Of a DNA stretch of 64,000 nt, positions 1-10,100 are shown piece by piece. Source of the stretch: Hormiphora californensis. Its lineage: Eukaryota; Ctenophora; Tentaculata; Cydippida; Pleurobrachiidae. The notes under the pieces are model-generated. The model worked only from the letters and a program-made list of their open reading frames with translations, ran no database searches and was not told where the DNA came from. Each line of letters starts with the position of its first letter. Position 1 is the first letter of the stretch. The translations under genes and the position numbers were made by a program. The stretch lies in contig CM035362.1 of the NCBI GenBank assembly GCA_020137815.1, forward strand, positions 2,264,729 to 2,328,728. The letters run 5' to 3'.

Positions 1-1137
1 TTAACCAGGCTACACCTTGCACGGGGGTGTATCACACGTTAACCAGGCTACACCGTGCACGGGGGTGTATCACACGTTAACCAGGCTACACCTTGCACGG
101 GGGTGTATCACACGTTAACCAGGCTACACCTTGCACGGGGGTGTATCACACGTTAACCAGGCTACACCTTGCACGGGGGTGTAACACACGTTAACCAGGC
201 TACACCTTGCACGGGGGTGTATCATACGTTAACCAGGCTACACCTTGCACGGGGGTGCATCACACGTTAACCAGACTACACCTTGCACGGGGGTGTATCA
301 TACGTTAACCAGGCTACACCTTGCACGGGGGTGTATCACACGTTAACTAGGCTACACCTTGCACGGGGGTGTATCACACGTTAACCAGGCTACACCTTGC
401 ACGGGGGTGTATCACACGTTAACCAGGCTACACCTTGCACGGGGGTGTATCACACGTTAACCAGGCTACACCTTGCACGGGGGTGTATCATACGTTAACC
501 AGGCTACACCTTGCACGGGGGTGTATCACACGTTAACCAGGCTACACCTTGCACGGGGGTTTATCACACGTTAACCAGGCTACACCTTGCACGGGGGTGT
601 ATCACACGTTAACCAGGCTACACCTTGCACGGGGGTGTATCATACGTTAACCAGGCTACACCGTGCACGGGGGTGTATCACACGTTAACCAGGCTACACC
701 GTGCACGGGGTGTATCACACGTTAACCAGGCTACACCTTGCACGGGGGTGTATCATACGTTAACCAGGCTACACCTTGCACGGGGGTGTATCACACGTTA
801 ACCAGGCTACACCGTGCACGGGGGTGTATCATACGTTAACCAGGCTACACCTTGCACGGGGGTGTATCACACGTTAACCAGGCTACACCGTGCACGGGGG
901 TGTATCACACGTTAACCAGGCTACACCTTGCACGGGGGTGTATCATACGTTAACCAGGCTACACCTTGCACGGGGGTGTATCACACGTTAACCAGGCTAC
1001 ACCTTGCACGGGGGTGTATCACACGTTAACCAGGCTACACCGTGCACGGGGGTGTATCACACGTTAACCAGGCTACACCTTGCACGGGGGTGTATCACAC
1101 GTTAACCAGGCTACACCGTGCACGGGGGTGTATCATA
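1..1137. repeat. 38-bp minisatellite, about 30 copies
   Basis: A head-to-tail array with a 38-bp period fills the start of the window and continues off its left edge. Units differ by a few point changes (T/G in CCTTGCAC or CCGTGCAC; C/T in CACACG or CATACG), and one unit near 700 has lost a base. Each unit has a short imperfect palindrome, ACACC...GGTGT around GTGCAC. On the minus strand the rightmost unit is part of the last coding exon of the BTB-kelch gene and contains its stop codon, so the array appears to have grown from the end of that gene. Confidence 0.97.
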
Positions 1138-4100
1138 GCAGGGACCTCGTTCCAGGTGTCTGAGTGGACATCGTACCTGTAAACCTGCAGTAAGGAGACA
1201 GGGTGGTTAGAAATTAGTTGACATCGTACCTAATATCTTAGAGAGTGCGATTTCGGACTGTTTGTGACAACTAAAACAGGCTAGCCTAGGCTTAGATTAA
1301 ATCCACGAACCAACCCCAAACCGTTTCCGTGTTTTGTGATGTTCAAAGATGGGCGGTGAGCAGCTAGTGGTGATCAGTAGTTAGTAGTAAGTGGGTGTAG
1401 GGGATGTAAGCGGTAAGGGTTGGGGGAGGTAGTGGTGATCAAGTGAAATATTTCTATTGTACGAAAAAAAACAAGAAAACTCAAAGATAATGGAAATACT
1501 AAAACACTTAGTAATCATATCAATTGATTGTTTGAATTTTAGTAATGCCAAATCGTCGTTTTCTTTAACTGTATGTACTGACATCCGGGGCCGCCACATA
1601 ATTAACAGTTATACCAAGCTTCATCTGACTCGTCCTGGCAATCTGGTTCTCCATCACAGAGCCAATATTTATTAATACATTCCCTGTTATCACAGGTCCA
1701 TTGACTCTCCGAGCAGCCACAGTCAGTCTCATCGCTGGAGCAGTCCACGATACCATCACACCACCAGACATGCCGGATACACTCTCCATCAGAACACCCT
1801 TTCTCCCCAGGGGAACATGATGGCTCAACGCATATAAATTCGTCTGACCCATCTTCACAATAATTCCACCCATCGCACACTTTATCGACAGGGACACATC
1901 TACCGTTTGGGCACCTCCTCCCAGAAGGACAACAGCCAAGTATACCCTCGGGACAATCATAAAAAGCCTCCGAGGCTATGATACAATAAACGAAGATGAG
2001 AGCGATCATCATATTGTGTCAAGTCTAAAGAGAGAGAGAAGTGTTGTTTGAGATTAGAGTTGGTATTAGTGAGTGGTTTTAAAGAATTGTCACAGACTAA
2101 ACATTGCATCTGCATCACGGTAGACTAAATAAAGTGTTCGAAAGGCGTCGTAACTCTTTGATCCCTGGATAACTGCATTTAATAAGGGCACATACATCGC
2201 CAGGGTACATGCGTGTACAATGAGTGACAATCGAAAAATGTTAGCACGGAGAAGTCACAAAAAAAACTGCATTTTAAATTGTTTCTATTCTTCTCAGTGG
2301 ATTTGGCCGGGATCGCTATTTTTGGCAGGATCGGGTCCTAACTAACCCACAAGCAGAGTGAGTTGTGCCGGTAACGCAAAGAGTGCAGCCGTCTAACCGT
2401 CTGTCAACACTGCGATAATCGTGCATGCGGGGAAGTAGGCAGTGTTCTAACACTACAAAGACAGACCTGAACACGCTAGTGAACTTTGCTCAAGACAATG
2501 CAAATGACGCTGACGACAGACGGATAGGACCGTACCCCGTACCATTTGAGCCAGGCATCACAAATATTATTTGAAATGCGAGGTTCAGTAAAAACAACTA
2601 TCCCCATGACAAGTACCGTAGTTACAGAAGCATATAGCAAGCAGGAAACGGGAGATACAACCGATTCCAACTATACACTGTGTGCGGCTGGGTTGGTTTT
2701 AGATGTTGGGACACATTAGCCGGACCAAATTTACAAGAATAGCAGAAAAAATTGTGCGGCGGGCACCTTGAACCGCCCTAGTCATTTTTCAGGGACTATA
2801 ATCAGGCTTAGATCAAATCCAAGAACCAACCATCAGCCCAAACCGTTTCCGTGTTTTGTGATGTTCAAAGATGGGTGGTGATTAGCTAGTGGTGATCAGT
2901 AGTATTAAGGGGAATATAGGGCGTGTAAGGGTTGGGGGAGGTAGTAAAGTGGTGATCAAGTGAAATATTTCTATTGTACGGAAAATACAAGAAAACTCAA
3001 AGAATAATGGAAAAACTCAAACACTTAGTAATCATATCAATTGATTATTTGAATTTTAGCACTGCCAAATCGTCGTTTTCTTTAATTGTAATTTCCACAT
3101 CCGAAACCGCCACATAACTCATTACAGTTAGTCCAAGCTTCATCCGACTCGTCTTGACAGTCTGGTTCCCCGTCACAGAGCCACCATTTAGTAATACAAT
3201 CCCCGTTATCACAGCGCCATTGACTCTCCGAGCAGCCGCAGTCAGTCTCATCGTTGGAGCAGTCTGCAACACCATCACACCACCAATTGGTTGGGATACA
3301 CTCTCCATCAGAACACCGTTTCTCCCCAGAGGCACATGGCACAATAAGCCCAGTGCATCTAATTTCGTCCGACCCATCATAACAATCATTCCACCCATCG
3401 CACACTTTATCCTCAGTGACACATCTACCGTTCGGGCACCACCTCGCACAGTGACTCGGATGTATCGCATTGTAACAGCCGAGCGTACCACCGGGGCAAT
3501 CATCAGTATAAAAAGCCTCCGAGGCTATGATACAATAAACGAAGATGAGAGCGATCATCATATTGTGTCAAGTCTAAAGAGAGAGAGAAGTGTTGTTTGA
3601 GATTAGAGTTGGTATTTTTGGTGAGTGGTTTTAAAGAATTGTCACAGACTAAACATTGCATTTGCATCACGGTAGACTAAATAAAGTGTTCGAAAGGCGT
3701 CGTAACTCTCTGATCCCTGGATAACTGCATTTAAGGGCACATACATCGCCAGGGTACATGCGTGTACAATGAGTGACAATCGAAAAATGTTAGCACGGAG
3801 AAGTCACCAAAAAAACTGCATTTTAAATTGTTTCTATTCTTCTCGAAGGTTAGAGACACCTTACACCGGACCTATATCAATCAGAGTTGTGCTGGCAACG
3901 CAAAAAGTGCAGCCGTCTACCAACACAATAGGGGGTATGTATAAACCCGGATAACCCGGATAACCCGGATAGTCCGGATAATTGATGTTTTCGAGATATC
4001 CGGATAACCAAGCTCGGATATGGGATTCCGGATAACTCGGATACTGAAATCCGGATAACTCGGATATCTCGAATAAGTATCCGGATAACTTGGATAACTC

Positions 4101-7100
4101 GGATAAGGGTCCGGATAACTCGGATAAGGTTCCGGATAAATGTCCGGATAACTCGGATAAATGTCCGGATAACTCGGATAAGGGTCCGGATAACTCGGAT
4201 AAATGTCCTGATAACTCGGATAAATGTCCGGATAACTCGGATAAGGGTCCGGATAACTCGGATAAGGGTCCGGATAACTCGGATAAGGGTCCGGATAACT
4301 CGGATAAGGGTCCGGATAACTCGGATAAATGTCCGGATAACTCGGATAAGGGCCCGGATAACTCGGATAAATGTCCGGATAACTCGGATAAGGGTCCGGA
4401 TAACTCGGATAAATGTCCGGATAACTCGGATAAGGGTCCGGATAACTCGGATAAGGGTCCGGATAACTCGGATAAGGGTCCGGATAACTCGGATAAGGGT
4501 CCGGATAACTCGGATAAGGGTCCGGATAACTCGGATAAATGTCCGGATAACTCGGATAAGGGCCCGGATAACTCGGATAAATGTCCGGATAACTCGGATA
4601 AGGGCCCGGATAACTCGGATAGGGGTCCGGATAATTCGAATTTGAGCTCAAATAACTCAAACCTAGCTATGTTTAGGTCATTTTTGGGTTATCCAAATCA
4701 GTTTTTGTTATGTTCTAATTGCAGAGTGCACGGAAAGAGGGTCGAGCAAGGCAAATCCATTCTAAGCTATTTCTTTATCATTTAGGTCAGCTATAGACCA
4801 TTTATGGGTTATTTCTATGTTGGTTTGTCCAATTTTTGTGCGTTTCTGAAACATTCAGGTCAATTCAAGATACTTAAAGGTCTCAAAAGGCTCAAAGGCC
4901 CCCCTACCCCCACAGAAAATGAAATTGAAGTGCCAAAAATAATTGGTGATGAGATCCCCTATTATGTTATAATACACTCAGCCCGCTTCGCGGGCTTCGT
5001 TGCCGTGCTTCGCGCGGCCCTATGTAGGGGTGGCGGCGTCACCAACAAAAATAACTCAGAAATGGTCTACAGCTGACCTAAATGATATAGTGATATACAT
5101 AGAAATAGCTTGGAATTGATTTTACCTTGCTCGACCCTCTTTCCGTGCACTCTGCAATTAGAACATAACAAAAACTGATTTGGATAACCCAAAAATGACC
5201 TAAACATAGCTAGGTTTGAGTTATTTGAGCTCAAATTCGAATTATCCGGACCCCTATCCGAGTTATCCGGGCCCTTATCCGAGTTATCCGGACATTTATC
5301 CGAGTTATCCGGACATTTATCCGAGTTATCCGGACCCTTATCCGAGTTATCCGGACCCTTATCCGAGTTATCCGGACCCTTATCCGAGTTATCCGGACCC
5401 TTATCCGAGTTATCCGGACATTTATCCGAGTTATCCGGACATTTATCCGAGTTATCCGGGCCCTTATCCGAGTTATCCGGACATTTATCCGAGTTATCCG
5501 GACCCTTATCCGAGTTATCCGGACCCTTATCCGAGTTATCCGGACCCTTATCCGAGTTATCCGGACATTTATCCGAGTTATCCGGACATTTATCCGAGTT
5601 ATCCGGACCCTTATCCGAGTTATCCAAGTTATCCGGATACTTATCTGAGATATCCGAGTTATCCGGATACTTATCCGAGATATCCGAGTTATCCGGATTT
5701 CAGTATCCGAGTTATCCGGAGTCCCATATCCGAGCTTGGTTATCCGGATATCTCGAAAACATCAATTATCCGGACTATCCGGGTTATCCGGGTTATCCGG
5801 GTTTATACATACCCCCTAATAATAATTATGTGGGAAAGAAGTCACAAGGACAGGCCTGAACTAGTGAACTTTGTTCAATACCATGACGCCGACGACAGAC
5901 GGATATTAACATTTAAGCGAGGCATCACAAATGTGATTTGCGGTGACCTGTGTGAAGTGCAGCCAACCAATCAAACGTGCTGAAAAGTACCTTATCGACA
6001 GAATTTAGTTTCTCCGTTCCTCCAAAGATGTACAGATGTTCACCAATACTGGCACAGGAACTATCATTCAGTGACAGGAGCTCCTTCTTACTTATCTCCA
6101 CCCAGGTGTTATTCTAAAGGAGATATCATAATGTTATCATTTGGTTATCATTCGGTTATCATTTTGTTATAAATCTGTTACCATGATTACGAGAGAAAGC
6201 AGTTACCATGACAACAGTGTTACCCCATATAATAGGTTACCTGTGTGTTGTATCTCTCCAGGGTGTTATGTGACACCACATATATCAGATGGTCCAGTGC
6301 ACAACAACTAATTCCACTCCTCTTCCCATGGTGTGGGGGTATCACAGTAGACCATTGGTTGGAGCTGTAACTCTCAACTGTGAGGGGGTTACCACCACAC
6401 TCGTCCAGCCCTCCTACCGCCCACAATCTGGAGAGAGATGGGGTGGGTGAGGGAGAGAGGGAGGGTCATACAATCTGCAAGTAGTATAGATTGCAAATCT
6501 TAGTTTGATACTTACCCCGTTTCTGGGATGCAGATGATTAGCAGGTATAAATTAAAAACTAAATTAATTTGGGAGACCTCTCAAGTCTCAAGAATTACCT
6601 GTTTTTGATAGCCATCAGCCCGAAATCCTTCCTTCTCTGATTCATGGGTGCCACTGCCCTCCACACATCAGTACCCGGGTGGAGAACCTCTACAGAGGCG
6701 AGGGTGATGTAACCGTTATAACCTCCACACACAAACACCTTACCTAGAGTTGTTGTAATCGATTATCATGCTAATCATGCTAACTATCTAATCATGCTAA
6801 TGAGGGGTTGAAAATTGAAATAGAAATGTGAAAAGCAGCATCATATTATAGGCGCTAAATTTAAGTTGGTTAGTTTTAATTCGGTGTTTGATAAACTTAC
6901 CATCTAGGACGGCAGCGGATGCCTGCGATCTACACTCGTTAACTTTCCCTGCTGATGTAGACCAGGTGTTGTTGTAGGTACAGAACTTGAGGACCGAGTT
7001 TAGTACCAAACCGTCCCTGGGGGGAGATAATAGATAGTCAATAGATTTTAAACTGTAACTTGCCAACTAAGCTAACCCAACTACTGATATTGCATTATAT

Positions 7101-10100
7101 ATCAAATATAATGATAACTGAGGGAAGTTTCTGGCCGTCCCTAATATATAGGGGAGAGGTCTTTGGGGTGTGGTACAAGTACAATTGAGAAACAGGAAGT
7201 GATTAAATGTACTTCTAAACTTCTCTTAAAAATATGAAAACTGTAGAACTGGAGAACCATGACAGATGAGAACTGTAGAACTGTACCCACCTATCCTTTC
7301 CACCAATAACATAGATGTATCGGCCTAGTTTAGCAACTGCTGCTCCCGTACTGTAACTTGCCAACTCACTCAACTCTTGGGATTGTAATCCTGGGGGAGA
7401 GGTGTGATCAGTGTGTGATTAGTGTGTGATCATTGTGTGATCAGTGCATGATTAGTGAGTGATATTTTGTACAACTCTTAGAGAGCAAGGTGTCAGTTTG
7501 TTTAGTTCAAACTCTTTATACCCTTTTTTTATAATATAAGGGTGCGGTGAGACAGGCTCAAGCAAGTCTCAGTGTGATCAATGTGACATGTCTGATTCAA
7601 TTCACTGCCAAGATCGAAATATGACTGATATTGGCAGTCAAGTCTAATCAACAGTGAACCCAATTCCAATTATTAACTTTTTACTGACTCCCCACTTACT
7701 GGATCCACCCCTTTACTGACCTGTTGGATCATACATCTCCAGTTTCTGATGCCCCTCGTCCCCTCCCAGGATGTAGACCACGTTAGTGTAACAACCCACC
7801 CTGTGCCGCTTATTCAGCTCGCACCTGGATGGGAGATGGGTTAGAATTTAGATAGTTTATTGGGGTTTCAAGAGAGGGATAGGTACGAGGTGACCTCTCT
7901 TTTGAAAATGAATAGATCTTAGATTTGAAACAAATCGGATAAATAAATCGGTAAAAACATTCAAGAATTGAACATAATGTATAAATGAAGATTGAACATA
8001 TACCTGTTAGGATTGTAGCCGACACTCAGATTAGCCATGATATGGAAACTCTTTGTCTTGTCTAACAACGTCCTGTATCTAGTTGATTGCAGCAGGATCT
8101 GAGTAGTAATGTGAATATTAAATTAACAGGGTACGGAGAGAGGAGACAAGCAATAACATATCGTATTATTAGTTGGCTGATACTGAATCTTTTAGTAAAT
8201 CATGTTGTATACTGAGCAGGATCTTTACTTACACTGTTAACTGATGCTGTCTCTATCAGGAACTCCACTGGTAGACATGGCAGTCTGATACACTCAATAA
8301 GAAGGTCAATAGCAGCCATCAGGTCAGATGGATTATCCTGGTTTTCAGCTCTTCTCTCCACCCAGTTTGTAACACAGGAGTACACCTGGAGACGGGGGCA
8401 TACTGAAACTGTCTAGTGTGTGGGGACATGCTGTCTCAGATCTCAGATGCAGCTGAACAATACAAGGGATTTGATGAATGATGGCAAACAAAAAGTATAG
8501 TGTCCAGCCGTAACTACCAAAACAAATGATTTGAAATGTTGACACCACTTTGGATCGTAGTCTAGTCTCACAGAAAACTCCCTACACATATCCGTCCCAC
8601 TGTAATTTCACACATACCTGGGTTTCACAGACAGCGTTAAGTCGGTCCGATGATAGGAAGTTAACAAGAGCCTCAGCAGGGAGAGTCAAATATCTGCCAC
8701 TATCAACAATCTCCCCAAAATGTTCCTCTCCCCACCTGAATATATAGAAATGTTGAAATTGACTCAACTTTTTTAGTGTTTAAGAGGGATTGTTTTATTT
8801 AGGTTGGGATTGTTACAAAAGCGAGTAAAATAGAGTACAACAAACGGCAACAAACACGTCTTTTTATATCTTGTTACCTCACGGCAGCACTTTTAAGAGA
8901 GGCACACGAATGTCTCTCACTGAAGAGGACCGTCTCCAGACAATTCTCAGTTGACAGATTGTGAATCAGGAACTCACAACACGCCTCCTTAGCATCCAGT
9001 AGATGCAGCATGTCTGATACTATGAGCAGGGATTGGGCCTGAAACAGGTAGTGTTGTATTAGGGACCTCGACCGTGTTAAATGGTTCGAATTACATCGTT
9101 ATTCGTTACGTACATCGATCGAGTTACTAATAGCTTGAGGACATATCCCGAGTTATAAAAGTGTTCATAGAACAAAGTTTTATCAACAACACCCTTTTAT
9201 GCAGGAGCGGGAAATATTTTTCACCCGGATGCTTTTTACAAAAAGTTATTTTAGTGCTGGTTTGTTTACTACTAAAGATCTAATTTCAAAATTCACTTTT
9301 TTGCCAGAATGTGAAAAAGGATGAAATCATTTGCATTATACACATTTCTGTCATTATGCCCGCCGCCCGGCTGGTTTCTCTTGTTCCCCCTACTCAAACA
9401 CAAGTTTCACCAATCTCACTGCACTATAAAAACGGGTCAAGAGAGTGAATTGTCACAATCATGTTTGTCTCGCCTAGCAATCAATCATTTTATGAATTTG
9501 AAACCCCGGCTGTTCGAGAAATTTTCGCTCTATGGTGCTATGGGACCGGATTGCTAGCCATACTAGGTGAGCAGTTTGCACTATATTGATTGAATCAATT
9601 GTATTGGATCAATTTGATTCAATAGAGTATTGAACCCTCAGAAATAACATCTTTCATCACTTTCAGGAAATGGAGTAGTTCTAGTCGCGTCCCTGAAATA
9701 CCAAGCAATAAAGTTGGATGAGGTTAGTAAAATACAATTTGGAAGGTCAGATCTAGCGCTATTAGTCATCTAGGGGGTCTTCAGTGGTTATCTTCAGTTG
9801 TTGTACACAGATATAATTAGTGCAACACAATTGTGTCAGAGCTTGTAATGGCCAAATGTTTATGAGCCGCATGAAGATATATAGTGTTAGTAGAGTATAC
9901 TCTACTAACACTATATAACAATTGTGTCACTTCCTGTTTATACACACCATGATCACCATGGATCTGGTTTCAGGTCACGAAAACGTTGGTTGAGGGAATA
10001 GCCATTTCCGATATGATATATGGGATTTTGGTTATTCTCCAAGTGGGAATCTCTCTAACCATTAACGGCTGGCAATACAGAGGAGCCCAGTGGCTTTGTG

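Larger units (their letters stand above)
1290..3844. repeat. Two-copy ~1-kb segmental duplication carrying the LDLa genes
   Basis: Block 1 (about 1290-2297) and block 2 (about 2808-3844) align along their whole length, from GCTTAGAT(T/C)AAATCCA at the left to TTCTATTCTTCTC at the right. They include the LDLa coding regions, their upstream DNA and a conserved non-coding downstream part. The ~510 bp between them (2298-2807) shows no gene or repeat that I can recognise. The sharp right edge, where the two copies diverge after TTCTC, marks a duplication breakpoint. Confidence 0.9.

Noticed and set aside
1-1137. The 38-bp array as a CRISPR array
   Set aside because: Units are contiguous without spacers, the host is a eukaryote, and the unit derives from a kelch exon.
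3917-4785. Long ORFs on both strands over the left foldback arm (PSYPDPY and GPDNSDK repeats)
   Set aside because: They are a by-product of a stop-free 21-bp tandem repeat inside a transposon; the right arm mirrors them. No signal peptide, conservation or splice context supports translation.
5067-5983. Long repetitive ORFs over the right foldback arm
   Set aside because: Same 21-bp repeat in inverted orientation.
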